Below, one piece after another: positions 26,613-35,265 of a stretch of 64,000 nt of DNA (positions are counted from its first letter, which is position 1; every line of letters begins with the position of its first letter). Source of the stretch: Micromonospora vinacea (GTDB taxonomy: Bacteria; Actinomycetota; Actinomycetes; Mycobacteriales; Micromonosporaceae); contig NZ_JADOTY010000001.1 in assembly GCF_015751785.1 (NCBI RefSeq), positions 5,828,001-5,892,000 of the forward strand, written 5' to 3'. The notes under the pieces were generated by a model. The model was not told the DNA's origin. It ran no database searches and worked only from the letters and a program-made list of their open reading frames with translations. Both the position numbers and the translations under genes were made by a program.

Positions 26613-27032
26613 ATGCCGGGCGAGCGACGGGAGACCGTGGCCGAGCAGAGTGTCCCCACCCACGCCGCGGACACCATGGCCTATCAGGTCGCGACCGACA
26701 TACGAGCGCTGCGCGCGTTCGTCAGCGCCGGGGCGCTTGCCCGCGGCCTGTCGGCCGAGCGGGTGGAGCTGTTGACCCTGGCGGTCAGCGAGCTGGCCAC
26801 CAACACGTTGCAGCACACCACCGGCGGCGGCTGGGTTCGGCTCTGGGCCGAGCCGGGTCAGCTGGTCTGTGACGTGGTCGACCAGGGACCGACGCGGACG
26901 TTCGGGTGGAGCATGCCGGCCGCCGACTCGGTACGGGGTCGCGGGCTGGCGATCGTGGAGCAGATCTGTGACGAGGTAGCCGTGCTCACCAGCGCCGGTG
27001 AGACAGTCGTACGGATCCGCCTGAGTCTGTGA
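26613..27032 (+). CDS. RsbW-like ATP-binding protein (anti-sigma factor/serine kinase type)
   Basis: 139 residues from ATG 26613; GTG 26637 or an upstream GTG at 26433 are alternatives because no start has a strong site. GHKL-type HATPase domain: N box LLTLAVSELATNTLQHT, G1 box VCDVVDQGP, and G2 RGRGLAIVEQICDEVAVL. In streptomycetes and relatives these single-domain ATPases bind anti-anti-sigma partners or sigma factors of the SigB type. No partner gene is adjacent. A dyad GCGACA-N5-TGTCGC at 26489-26505 is upstream and could be regulatory. Confidence 0.8.
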   Translation: MPGERRETVAEQSVPTHAADTMAYQVATDIRALRAFVSAGALARGLSAERVELLTLAVSELATNTLQHTTGGGWVRLWAEPGQLVCDVVDQGPTRTFGWSMPAADSVRGRGLAIVEQICDEVAVLTSAGETVVRIRLSL

Positions 27033-27134
27033 GTCGGCGGCGATCCCCGCCCGCCCGGGCAAGGTCGGCTGCCACAATGCGGACAGCCCGGAACGACTGT
27101 GACAACGGGTCGGACCCGAACGGAGGACGCCACG

Positions 27135-27512
27135 ATGCCGGACAGCGCACGCGAGGCCGAGCTGCTCGACGCAGAGCGCACCCTGCAGGCAGCCCAACGG
27201 GCCGGCGACGTCGCCGCCCTCGATCAGCTGCTGGTCGACCAGCTGATCGCCATCGGCCCGGACGGGCGTACCCACACCAAGCAGGATGACCTGGCCGCCC
27301 ACCGGGACCGCCGCACGGTCGTCGAGGAGTTGGTGGAGGAGGAGCTGGACCTGCTCGTCGTCGGCAAGACGGGGGTGACGTTCTTCCTGGGCCGGGTGTC
27401 CGGCTTTTCCGAGGGGGCGCCGTTCGCGGCGCGGCTGCGCTACACCCGGACGTGGGTCCACGACGACCCGCACGGCTGGCGGGTCCTGGCCGCACACATC
27501 AGCCCGGTCTGA
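27135..27512 (+). CDS. Nuclear-transport-factor-2-like protein (DUF4440 type)
   Basis: 125 residues; ATG 27135 follows GGAGG by six bases. DUF4440/NTF2-like fold: helix ELLDAERTLQAAQRAGDVAA, strand QLIAIGPDGRTHTKQDDLAAH, then beta strands ending RYTRTWVHDDPHGWRVLAAH with the terminal Trp and His typical of these domains. Unknown ligand. It ends one base from the convergent SMI1-like gene. Confidence 0.82.
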   Translation: MPDSAREAELLDAERTLQAAQRAGDVAALDQLLVDQLIAIGPDGRTHTKQDDLAAHRDRRTVVEELVEEELDLLVVGKTGVTFFLGRVSGFSEGAPFAARLRYTRTWVHDDPHGWRVLAAHISPV

Positions 27513-27513
27513 C

Positions 27514-28041
27514 TCAACTGCCGTCCTCGTCGTCCTCGTCGAGCAGGCCCTGCTCGTCGAGGAACGCGAACCACCTGTCGTCGGCAGGGGTCAGGTCGGC
27601 GTAGCCCGGCCCGAGCAGGTAGTAGTCCACGAAGGATTCCACGTCGGGGGCGAGCTCCTCGAACGCGTCGGACATGAACCACTCGGTGCCGTTCGGTGGG
27701 AAGTACCAGATCGCTCCCGTGCCGCGATCCATGAAGATCGGCTCGTCGCTGCGGGTGCCGACCACCAGCCAGCCCGCCCGGTCCTGCGGGATGGACGAGA
27801 AGTCCGGTGCGTAGTCCAGGTGGTACTGGATCCCCGTGAGGGTCGACGAGGACGCCAGCTCGAGCCGACCCGCCCGCAGCCCGTCGGCCACCAGCAGAAG
27901 GTCCCGCAGGTCGGGCGGGAGCCCCGCCGGCACGGCGTCGAGGGCCGCCCCCTCGCCGAACTCGGCGTACGCCAGGCTGTCCGGCAGATCGGCCAGCTCA
28001 GCACGCAGCTCCTCGATGAGCTGCCGGAGCTCGAGGTCCAC
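27514..28041 (-). CDS. SMI1/KNR4-like (SUKH) protein
   Basis: 175 residues from GTG 28041, which has AGAGGTGG four bases upstream. SUKH pattern: LPDSLAYAEFGEGAALDAVP, LPPDLRDLLLVADGLRAG, then GWLVVGTRSDEPIFMDRGTG and AIWYFPP, ending with a Glu/Asp-rich tail (DEDDEDGS). Bacterial SUKH proteins are frequently immunity proteins of contact toxins but many are orphans, as here: no toxin gene is adjacent. Confidence 0.7.
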   Translation of the reverse strand: MDLELRQLIEELRAELADLPDSLAYAEFGEGAALDAVPAGLPPDLRDLLLVADGLRAGRLELASSSTLTGIQYHLDYAPDFSSIPQDRAGWLVVGTRSDEPIFMDRGTGAIWYFPPNGTEWFMSDAFEELAPDVESFVDYYLLGPGYADLTPADDRWFAFLDEQGLLDEDDEDGS

Positions 28042-28150
28042 TGCACCACCTCTGTTCGGATGAGGTCCCGTCCGACAATGCTCCCGCCTGCCCGGAGGCC
28101 TGCGAGCCGATGCGCGGATTGGTTCTACCACGCACCGGCTCGCCGGGGCG

Positions 28151-28975
28151 TCACCTCGCCGAATCCGCCAACCGGGCCGTCACCACCAGATCGTCGAGCT
28201 GCGCCGACCCGGCGGGTTGCTCCGGCAGTCGGCTGTCGTGCTGCGCCTCGTCGAGCCGCGACGCCAGCTCGGCGAGGTCCCGGCCGAGGACCGGGCCCGC
28301 GACCAGGCCGTCGAGCCCGCCGTGTTCGGCGGACCGCTTCGCCGCGATCAGCTCCGGAAGGTACGCCGGCGCGGCCTCGGCGACCAGCAGGCTCGGCAGG
28401 TGCGCCAGCATCCGACCGGTGCGCATCAGGTGGACGCCGGTGAGCAGCGCCCGGAAGGTGTAGAGCAGTGGTTTCAGCTCGCCGGTCGTGTCGAACAGCC
28501 GCCGTTGGGTGGCGGCGAAGCCGCGGTAGTGGTGCGCGTGGTGCCGGGTCAGCACCAGCGGTGCCAGCTCGACCAACGCGGCGTGCACAGCGGTGGTGTG
28601 CACCACCAGGGGTGACAGCAGCTGTTCGAGCACGTAGCCGTTGCGCCGCAGCATCAGCCGGACGAACTTGCGCAGGTCGTGCGTGACCAGGTCCAGTTCC
28701 ACGCCCTCGCGGTCGGTCATGACCGTGTGGGTCTCGGTCGGCTGCGCCAGCCCGATCAGGTCCTCGACCGGAAGCAGGTGCGCGCCGCGCAGGTCGACGT
28801 CCGAGTCGGTGGACGGGAATCCGTACAGGTGGGCGCCGGAGACGGTGGCGAACACCAACGGGTACGGCTGCTCGGCGAGGATGCCCGTGAGGTCGACGCC
28901 GGCCGGCAGCCCCGCGGCCTCCCAGGCCGTCACGCCGAGCACCGCACCGAACGATCCCGGACGGAGATCAACCAC
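28151..28975 (-). CDS. Nucleotidyltransferase, RlaP-like (PF10127 type)
   Basis: 274 residues from GTG 28975. The NTase motif VSGAHLYGFPSTDSDVDLRG lies at about residues 45-64 (G-x-x-x-Y-G, D-S-D-V-D), and the third acid is in VELDLVTHDLRKF. The helical remainder (RRNGYVLEQLLSPLVV, LMRTGRMLAHLP) matches the RlaP group, called RNA-ligase-associated in some genomes; no RNA ligase is here. It overlaps the end of a paralogue by 46 bases, so the two are one unit and may have arisen by duplication. Confidence 0.75.
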   Translation of the reverse strand: MVDLRPGSFGAVLGVTAWEAAGLPAGVDLTGILAEQPYPLVFATVSGAHLYGFPSTDSDVDLRGAHLLPVEDLIGLAQPTETHTVMTDREGVELDLVTHDLRKFVRLMLRRNGYVLEQLLSPLVVHTTAVHAALVELAPLVLTRHHAHHYRGFAATQRRLFDTTGELKPLLYTFRALLTGVHLMRTGRMLAHLPSLLVAEAAPAYLPELIAAKRSAEHGGLDGLVAGPVLGRDLAELASRLDEAQHDSRLPEQPAGSAQLDDLVVTARLADSAR

Positions 28976-29685
28976 TGTTCGACAGTGACCTCGTCGGGCT
29001 TCTCGGGTAGCGGGCTGGTGTCCAGGCCCGCGGTCATCCGGCTCACCAGCCGGTCCCGCCAGGCGACGATCTCGGCCCAGGGCACCTCGCCGGCCTTGAC
29101 CGCCAGCAGACGGTCCCGGTCGGCGCCCACGTCCAGCACCAGGCGGCCGGTGCGGACCAGGTCACTCCCGGCGGTCAGCAGTCGGATCAGGTGCATCACG
29201 TGCCGCCACGCCGGAACGCCGGTGCGGGCGATCCCCCGCTCGGCCTTGCCGAACTGGGCGGTCGCGTACCGCAGGTAGGTGTCGGCCACCCGCCGGGACA
29301 GGAAGGCCGGGGTGAGCGCCCGCAGTTCCGCACCCAGCGGGGTGCACGTCTCGACCAGCGGCGAGTGCAGCACCTCCAGGACCGTGGGATTCGCCGCCAA
29401 CCCGAGCGTGCAGACCCGCTCCACTTCCCACCGCACCTGCTCGTCGAGCGGCCCGTCGTGATGGCGGGCGGGTTTCCGCAGCCCCCAGAACGCCGAGGCC
29501 GGCAGGGCGTACACCCCGCGTCGGTCGGTGTCCGAGGCCGCGCCGGACAGCCCGAACGCGCGGGAACCGACGACCACCTGCAGGATCGTGTGGTCGTCGA
29601 CCAGCTGATCCGTCAGTGCGTGCTCCACTGCCGCCGCCTCCCCCGAGCGTTGCGCCGACCGCCGGGCGGCCGTTGTCCGGTGCAC
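28930..29685 (-). CDS. Second RlaP-like nucleotidyltransferase
   Basis: 251 residues from GTG 29685 (a start nearer the motif is possible). It carries VVVGSRAFGLSGAASDTDRR: the G-S and the first aspartate pair are kept, but the usual D-x-D reads D-T-D-R, as in many RlaP proteins. Helices ERVCTLGLAANPTVLEVLHS and HVMHLIRLLTAGSDLVRTGR align with the downstream paralogue. The carboxy end overlaps the start of that gene. Substrate unknown; nucleotide transfer to RNA or to a small molecule are both open. Confidence 0.75.
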   Translation of the reverse strand: MHRTTAARRSAQRSGEAAAVEHALTDQLVDDHTILQVVVGSRAFGLSGAASDTDRRGVYALPASAFWGLRKPARHHDGPLDEQVRWEVERVCTLGLAANPTVLEVLHSPLVETCTPLGAELRALTPAFLSRRVADTYLRYATAQFGKAERGIARTGVPAWRHVMHLIRLLTAGSDLVRTGRLVLDVGADRDRLLAVKAGEVPWAEIVAWRDRLVSRMTAGLDTSPLPEKPDEVTVEQWLISVRDRSVRCSA

Positions 29686-29724
29686 ACCATGCCGGTCCGG
29701 GAGTGCTGACGTCGAATCCTTCCC

Positions 29725-30195
29725 TCAGCTCACGACGGCGTCGATCGCGCCGACGCGCAGGGTGCCGTCGTTGAGGGGCGTGCAGCGGATGCCGCCGGTG
29801 GTGCGCAACGCCTTCCACGTCCCCGGGCCGACGGTGACGTCCATCCAGGCGCACGGCCGGGCCGCCCGGTTGACCCGCAGGCTGACCGGGCCGTCGCCGG
29901 AGTCCAGCACCAGCACCCTGCCGATCAGCTCGTCCACGGCGATCCCGGTGGTGAGGATGTTGCGTCGCACCTCGGCCAGGCCGACGCCGACCGGCAGCGA
30001 CTCCCGGGCGATGACGGTGACGCTGGCGTCGCGGTGTGCCTGTTGGCCGAAGTACCGGTCGCCGACGATGCCGAGGCCGGCCCGGATCCGGACGGCGTCG
30101 ACCAGCTCACCGGGCGGGGCCGGTGCCGGGCCGTCGGCGGGCCGGCCCAGGAAGCGGTGCACTGGCGAGGCCAGCAACTCGACGATCTCCGGCAT
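29725..30195 (-). CDS. MOSC-domain protein
   Basis: 156 residues from ATG 30195. MOSC barrel features: IVELLASPVHRFLGRP at the start, GIVGDRYFGQQAHRDASVTV, NILTTGIAVDELIG, and the conserved cysteine in RPCAWMDV, followed by a final GGIRCTPLNDGTLRVG. MOSC domains handle sulfur bound to molybdenum cofactor; a stand-alone MOSC may detoxify N-hydroxylated compounds or carry sulfide. No Mo-enzyme gene is near. Confidence 0.85.
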   Translation of the reverse strand: MPEIVELLASPVHRFLGRPADGPAPAPPGELVDAVRIRAGLGIVGDRYFGQQAHRDASVTVIARESLPVGVGLAEVRRNILTTGIAVDELIGRVLVLDSGDGPVSLRVNRAARPCAWMDVTVGPGTWKALRTTGGIRCTPLNDGTLRVGAIDAVVS

Positions 30196-30250
30196 GGCAG
30201 GAATTCTACGAACCGGACAGGGGCCGCCGGGGCAGGTCCACGGATGACCC

Positions 30251-30287
30251 GGTGGGGACGGCGGCGTGAGCCGTCGCCGTCCCCACC
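30251..30287. terminator. Hairpin after the sugar-dehydrogenase gene
   Basis: Perfect 13-base arms 30251-30263 and 30275-30287 (GGTGGGGACGGCG), loop 11 bases, 11 bases past the stop of the minus-strand gene ending at 30298. Confidence 0.7.
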
Positions 30288-30297
30288 GTGACCCGGT

Positions 30298-32400
30298 TCA
30301 GGCCGGTGTGCCGGTGACGGTCAGGTTGCGCAGTCGGCCCACGTTGTCGAACGAGCCGAAGCCGACCCGTCCCGAGCCGAACGTGGTGTCCTTCGCGGTC
30401 AGCAGCGGGTCCCGGTGCCCGTCGACGTAGACGGCGATCTCACCGGTGGCCGGCAGGTGCACCACCTGGACCCGGTGCCACCTGGCGTCGGTGATCGCCG
30501 GGTTGGCGCCCCGGGACCGGCCGTTCCACTGGTGGTCGATGCGCTCCCGGTCGGCGTTGTCCACCTTGAAGATGCCGTTGTGCGGGTAGATCGTGTTGTC
30601 GGTGGAGAGGTGGGCGTAGTAGAACTCGGTGTCCGAGCGCCAGCCGAAGACGATGATCACGTCCCGGTTGGTGATCTCCACGGGGGTGTCGAGTCGTACC
30701 TGGGCGTCGACCCGCACCGACGACCACGCCGGGCCGCCGGTCAGCACTGCGTACTCGAAGGGCCGGCGCGGGCCCGGCCGGCTCTCCCCGGCCTCGGCCA
30801 GGACGACCTGGTCGCGGGTGAACTGCCACTTCGCCGGCGTCACCGGCGCCCAGTTCGCGGCCCCGGCGGTGCGGCGCACTGTGACGTCCCCGACGTCGCC
30901 GCTGGCGAACTCCCTGGTGCCGGTCACCTTCCAGACCTTTCCGTTGGCCTTCGCGAGGATGTAGAGCTCGCCGGCGGCGTCGGTGCCGAAGCGCAGGTCC
31001 ACCCGGTTGGGGTCACCGGGCGCGCCCGGCGCGGACAGGTCACGCATCCGGACCGGGGTGCCCGCCGTGTCGAAGAGCGCGAGCTGGTGGATCGTGGCCA
31101 GGCCTCGGCCCCGGCGCATCTCGTTGGCCTCGGTGGAGAGCACCCGGCCGTCGACCAGGTCACCGAAGACGTACTTGCCGCGCAGCGCGGGCAGGTTGCG
31201 CCCCCGGTAGACGAAGCCGCCGGCCACCGCGACACCGACGTCGTCGGTGCAGTTCCAGCCGGCGGCGGGGTCGTGGTCGTACGCGGCGACCGGGTAGGTG
31301 TAGCCGTACCTGTCGTCGTCGGCGGGCAGCGGGAGCAGCCGGTCGCAGGGGTTGGTGGCCGCCTTGTCGAAGACGAACGAGCCCTCGCGCTCGCTCCAGC
31401 CGAAGTTGTCCCCGGCGCGGACCTCGTAGATGGCCTCGACGGCGTGTTCGCCGATGTGCCCGAGGTACATCCGGCCGGTCGCCCGGTCCCAGCTGAACCG
31501 GTGCGGGTCCCGGAAACCCACCGCGTAGAGCTCGCCGAGCGCGCCAGCCCGGCCGACGAACGGATTCCCGGCTGGGATGCCGTAGCGCCCGTTCGTGGAG
31601 TTGGTGCCCCGCGGGTCGATCCGCAGCAGCTTGCCGTGCGGCAGGGCCAGGTTCTGCGGGTCGGTGTTGCGCGCGCCCTGACCACCGTCGCCGACGGCGA
31701 GGTACAGCAGGCCGTAGTCACGGTCGTGGCGCTTCGCCGTGGGGTTGAAGTTGATCTCCTGGATGCCGTGCACCTGGCCACCGAAACCGATGCGCAGCAC
31801 CTCGCGGTGGGTGCCGGCGAAGGTGGCGGCGGCCGGATCGGTCGCCGTCCACTCGGTGATGACACCGTGGAAGAGCGTGTTGGGCTGGGCGTAGTCCGGG
31901 GTGACGGTCGTCGTCGACGCCAGCTCGGTGTGGATGGTGTAGAACCGGCCGTTCACCCCGAACTCCGGGTGGAACGCCACGTACCCGAAGCCCTGGCCGA
32001 GCCCACGACCGGAGAAGAACCGCGGCGCGAACGTCGCGGCCACGTCCAGGTAGACGTGCGGAACGCCGTCCTCGACCAGGTAGAGGCTGCCGTTGAGGTC
32101 GGGCACCGCCCGCCGGCCGGAGCCGTCGGGCACCTCCATGATGGTGTTGATCCGGGCGGTACGCATGAGCCGCGCGTCGGTCGGCGCCGGTGTGGGGTAC
32201 GACTGCGGGAAGCTGGCGTACTCGCTGAGGACCAGCCCGAGGCGGGACTGGGTCGGCATGTCGGGGATCGGGTCGTCGACCGCGTCGGCGGCCCGCGCGG
32301 GCGTGGCGACCAGTGTGGACAGGATCAGTACGAGGGCGGTGAGGCCGGCCCTCAGTGTGGGCCGGCGGACGGTGCCGGCGCGGCGGTGCAGGGTGCGCAC
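30298..32400 (-). CDS. Secreted PQQ-dependent sugar dehydrogenase-like protein with LamG-type tail
   Basis: 700 residues; GTG 32400 has GGAG six bases upstream. The signal peptide ends at ARA. Residues about 30-500 form a glucose/sorbosone-dehydrogenase propeller: GYVAFHPEFGVNGRFYTIHT, GQVHGIQEINFNP, LYLAVGDGGQGARNT, GFRDPHRFSWDRATG, and DNFGWSEREG near the end. These His, Asp and Arg blocks are typical PQQ and calcium contacts. Residues about 520-700 form a beta-sandwich (VDAQVRLDTPVEITNRD, GRVGFGSFDNVGRLRNL), likely carbohydrate binding. Secreted oxidase of sugar ends; it sits behind the LamG gene under apparent LacI control. Confidence 0.85.
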   Translation of the reverse strand: MRTLHRRAGTVRRPTLRAGLTALVLILSTLVATPARAADAVDDPIPDMPTQSRLGLVLSEYASFPQSYPTPAPTDARLMRTARINTIMEVPDGSGRRAVPDLNGSLYLVEDGVPHVYLDVAATFAPRFFSGRGLGQGFGYVAFHPEFGVNGRFYTIHTELASTTTVTPDYAQPNTLFHGVITEWTATDPAAATFAGTHREVLRIGFGGQVHGIQEINFNPTAKRHDRDYGLLYLAVGDGGQGARNTDPQNLALPHGKLLRIDPRGTNSTNGRYGIPAGNPFVGRAGALGELYAVGFRDPHRFSWDRATGRMYLGHIGEHAVEAIYEVRAGDNFGWSEREGSFVFDKAATNPCDRLLPLPADDDRYGYTYPVAAYDHDPAAGWNCTDDVGVAVAGGFVYRGRNLPALRGKYVFGDLVDGRVLSTEANEMRRGRGLATIHQLALFDTAGTPVRMRDLSAPGAPGDPNRVDLRFGTDAAGELYILAKANGKVWKVTGTREFASGDVGDVTVRRTAGAANWAPVTPAKWQFTRDQVVLAEAGESRPGPRRPFEYAVLTGGPAWSSVRVDAQVRLDTPVEITNRDVIIVFGWRSDTEFYYAHLSTDNTIYPHNGIFKVDNADRERIDHQWNGRSRGANPAITDARWHRVQVVHLPATGEIAVYVDGHRDPLLTAKDTTFGSGRVGFGSFDNVGRLRNLTVTGTPA

Positions 32401-32437
32401 GCGTGTCTCCTTCTCGGTGGGACGGTGCCGAGGGTGG

Positions 32438-33385
32438 TCAGCGGGCAAGGTGGCGGTACTGCCTCCGTACGTCGGTTGCGGAGGCCACGCTGTCGAGGAA
32501 CATCAGGCCGTCGATCCGGCAGTCGCACGGGTTGCGCTCGAGGGTGTCCTGGGGAAAGCTGCCGCCGATCTTGATGCCCCGGGGGTCGGACGCGGTGGTC
32601 AGGTGCGGGCCGGGCCCGGACAGCAGCCACGGGTCGTCGGTGCGGGTGTAGAAGCCGTCCACCGGTTCGCCGTTGCGGTAGAGGGCGAGCGCGCCGGTGT
32701 CGAAGTCGAAGGTGGCGGCCAGGTGCACCCACTCCCCCACCGGCAGCAGCTCGCGCCAGTCCCGGGTGGCGGCGAAGGTCTGCGAGTTGCCACCGTCGAG
32801 CCGCCGGCCGAGCGCGACGAGACGCAACTCCCCGTCGACGTCGATCAGTTCCAGCAGGGCGCGGACGCCGTGGCCGTCGGAGTCGCCGGTCAGCACCCCG
32901 GCCAGCCCGATGGCGTTGTACCTGTCGTCCGGGTCGGCGGTGGTGGAGTTGGGCGACGGGCTGTCCATGTTCAGCTTGAACCAGCCCATGACCGTGGTGC
33001 CGGCGGTGGCGCTGAAGGCGCGCAGTGTCCGCACCCCGCTGGCCGACCAGGTGCCGGCCTTCCAGTCGTCGTTGCCGGCGACGGCGGGGGCGACCTGCCG
33101 GGTCTGCACCGCGTTGCGGCTGCCCCGGTAGGCGCGGTCCGGCACCCGCATGGCGGCACCGCCGTTGATCAGCTCGATCTCGGTGCCGGAACGGCCCTGG
33201 TCGCGTTCCAGGGCGGGGTCGCCGGGCACCGGGTGGTCGAAGTCGTACGCGGCGACCAGGTGCGCGCGCAGCGCCGGGTGGACGTCGTGCGTGGAGCTTC
33301 GATCCGCCTGCGCTGGTGGCGCGCTGGCACCGGTCAGTGCGCCGATCGCCAGGAGGGAGACGGCCGCTCGTCGGGCCCTGGACAT
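32438..33385 (-). CDS. Secreted LamG/concanavalin-like carbohydrate-binding protein
   Basis: 315 residues; ATG 33385 has GAGGTGA six bases before it. The signal peptide ends at AQA. A single LamG-like beta-sandwich fills the protein: LRAHLVAAYDFDHPVPGD, TVMGWFKLNMDSPSPNS, GEWVHLAATFDFDTGALALY and RIDGLMFLDSVASATDV. It has no catalytic motif; it may bind polysaccharide or serve as a companion of the sugar dehydrogenase, whose gene begins 37 bases downstream. Divergent from lacI-type gene. Confidence 0.85.
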   Translation of the reverse strand: MSRARRAAVSLLAIGALTGASAPPAQADRSSTHDVHPALRAHLVAAYDFDHPVPGDPALERDQGRSGTEIELINGGAAMRVPDRAYRGSRNAVQTRQVAPAVAGNDDWKAGTWSASGVRTLRAFSATAGTTVMGWFKLNMDSPSPNSTTADPDDRYNAIGLAGVLTGDSDGHGVRALLELIDVDGELRLVALGRRLDGGNSQTFAATRDWRELLPVGEWVHLAATFDFDTGALALYRNGEPVDGFYTRTDDPWLLSGPGPHLTTASDPRGIKIGGSFPQDTLERNPCDCRIDGLMFLDSVASATDVRRQYRHLAR

Positions 33386-33427
33386 GGCTGTCACCTCGTT
33401 TCGCGGCATGCCGGATGCCGGTCACGG

Positions 33428-33447
33428 AAGCGCTTACGAAAGCGCTT
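33428..33447. promoter_or_regulatory. Two LacI-family operator cores
   Basis: AAGCGCTT occurs at 33428-33435 and 33440-33447, centres 12 bases apart, in an intergenic region of 133 bases between the LamG gene and the LacI gene. The centre CG palindrome with flanking A/T is the classical LacI/CcpA-type core. Likely represses the secreted pair and itself. Confidence 0.75.
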
Positions 33448-33518
33448 ACGTACCCTAGGCTTCGATCGATGCCACTCGCAACAGATCGGGTGGCATGAAT
33501 GTTTCCGGAGGGTTGCCG

Positions 33519-34553
33519 ATGCCCACTGTCAGCCGGCGGCCGCGCCTCGTGGACGTCGCCGAACACGCCGCCGTCTCGCTGGCGACCGCCTCCCGCGCCC
33601 TCGCCGGCCGCGCGGGGGTCAGCGCCGAGGTGGCCGACCGGATCCGGCAGATCGCCGGTGAGCTGGGCTACGTGGCCAACCCCTACGCCCGCACCCTGGC
33701 CAGCGGGGCCACCTCCACGGTGGGGCTGATCGTCCACCAGATCGACGACCCGTACTTCTCCGAGATCGCCGCCGGGGTCATCCAACTCGCCGCCGAGCAG
33801 GGCCTGCTGGTGCAGATCTGCCAGTCCGGCCGCGACCCCGGCTACGAACTGCAACAACTGCGGCACCTGATCGCCCAGCGGGTCGGCATCGTCCTGATCA
33901 GCGGTTCCGGCTACGGCGACCCACGGATGGAGAGCGCGGCCCGCGCCGAACTGGACGCGTTCCAGGACCATGGCGGACGGGCCGCGGCCATCGGACGGCA
34001 CGCGCTCGGGGTCGACGCCGTCCTACCGGACAACGAGGCCGGCGGTCACGCCCTCGCCCAGCACCTGATGGATCTCGGCCACCGGCGGATCGCTGTCGCC
34101 GCGGGCAGCGCCGGCCTCACCACGGTCGCCGACCGGCTGGCCGGAGTGTCGTCGGCCCTGCGGCAGCGCGGGCGGTCCCCCGCCGACCTCGCCGTCGTGC
34201 ACAGCGACTTCACCCGCGGCGGGGGGCGCGCCGCCGCCGAGCAGATCCTCAACGACCATCCCGAGACGACGGCGATCATCGCGCTCAACGACGTGATGGC
34301 CATGGGCGTGCTATCGACGCTGCGGTCCCGTCGCGTGCCGGTACCCGCGCGGATGTCGGTGGTCGGCTTCGACGACGTCTCCGTGGCGGCCGACCTCGCA
34401 CCCAGCCTCACCACCGTCCGCCTGCCGATGACCGAGATGGGCCGCACGGCACTCAGCCTCGCGCTCAAACCGCGCACGACCCGCCCCCGCCGTCGTCCCA
34501 CCGGGCACCTGCTGGTCGTCCGCGACTCGACCGGGCCCGCGCCCAGGGCCTGA
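33519..34553 (+). CDS. LacI-family transcriptional regulator
   Basis: 344 residues from ATG 33519, which has GGAGG nine bases before it. HTH at about residues 10-35 (LVDVAEHAAVSLATASRALAG) with the LacI hinge helix ELGYVANPYARTLAS. The ligand domain follows (TVGLIVHQIDDPYFSEIA, ALNDVMAMGVLSTLR, SVVGFDDVSVAADLAPSLTT). The regulated sugar is unknown, but its operators lie between it and the LamG/sugar-dehydrogenase genes. Confidence 0.92.
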   Translation: MPTVSRRPRLVDVAEHAAVSLATASRALAGRAGVSAEVADRIRQIAGELGYVANPYARTLASGATSTVGLIVHQIDDPYFSEIAAGVIQLAAEQGLLVQICQSGRDPGYELQQLRHLIAQRVGIVLISGSGYGDPRMESAARAELDAFQDHGGRAAAIGRHALGVDAVLPDNEAGGHALAQHLMDLGHRRIAVAAGSAGLTTVADRLAGVSSALRQRGRSPADLAVVHSDFTRGGGRAAAEQILNDHPETTAIIALNDVMAMGVLSTLRSRRVPVPARMSVVGFDDVSVAADLAPSLTTVRLPMTEMGRTALSLALKPRTTRPRRRPTGHLLVVRDSTGPAPRA

Positions 34554-34569
34554 CCGTTGGGCGCGCCGG

Positions 34570-35265
34570 TCAGACCGCCAACGCCGCCCGGACGTCCCGC
34601 TCCGCCGTGACACCCCCGTCGCCGTGCGAGGTGACCCGACCGGACTCCAGCACGTGGTAGCGGTCCGCCACCCGCAACGCGAAGCCCAGGTGCTGCTCGA
34701 CGAGCAGCACACTGAACCCGGACTGCCGGGTCAACTCGACGATCCGCTCCTGGATCTCCGCGACCACCGACGGCTGGATGCCCTCGGTCGGCTCGTCGAG
34801 CATCAGCAGCCGCGGCCGGGTGATCAGGGCACGGGCGATGGCCAACTGCTGGCGCTGACCGCCGGAGAGCAGCCCGGCCCGGCGCCGCAGCAGCGGGCGT
34901 AGCGCCGGAAACAGATCCAGCACCTCCGCCGTTGCCACCGCCCCGTCGCGCCGGCCGTCGGCGACCAGCCGCAGGTTCTCCGCAGCCGTCAGGTGCGGAA
35001 AGCACTGCTGACCCTGCGGGACGTACGCCATCCCCCGCGCCACCCGCTCGTGCGGGCCGGCGCGGGTGACGTCCTCGCCGTCCAACTCGACGGTGCCGGA
35101 ACTCGGGCGCAGCAGCCCCGCAGCGACCCGCAGCAGGGTGCTCTTGCCGGCACCGTTGTGGCCCAGCACGGTGGCCACCCCGTCGGGCGGGACCGCCAGA
35201 TCGACCCCGTGCAGCACCCGAGAGCGCCCGTATCCGGCGTGCACCCCGCGCAGCGTCAGCATCAT
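34570..35265 (-). CDS. urtE: Urea ABC transporter ATP-binding protein UrtE
   Basis: 231 residues, the usual size. Starts at ATG 35265, overlapping the urtD stop (ATGATGA). Walker A GHNGAGKST, signature LSGGQRQQLAIARAL, Walker B LLMLDEPTEGIQP, and H-loop LLVEQHLGFALRVADRY. The TEGIQPSVV block is typical for UrtE as opposed to other LivF-like subunits. Last gene of urtABCDE; tail to tail with the lacI-type gene. Confidence 0.93.
   Translation of the reverse strand: MMLTLRGVHAGYGRSRVLHGVDLAVPPDGVATVLGHNGAGKSTLLRVAAGLLRPSSGTVELDGEDVTRAGPHERVARGMAYVPQGQQCFPHLTAAENLRLVADGRRDGAVATAEVLDLFPALRPLLRRRAGLLSGGQRQQLAIARALITRPRLLMLDEPTEGIQPSVVAEIQERIVELTRQSGFSVLLVEQHLGFALRVADRYHVLESGRVTSHGDGGVTAERDVRAALAV

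Noticed and set aside
30415..32574. 719-codon frame opposite the sugar dehydrogenase
   Set aside because: Shadow frame; the minus-strand gene has a signal peptide and all propeller motifs.
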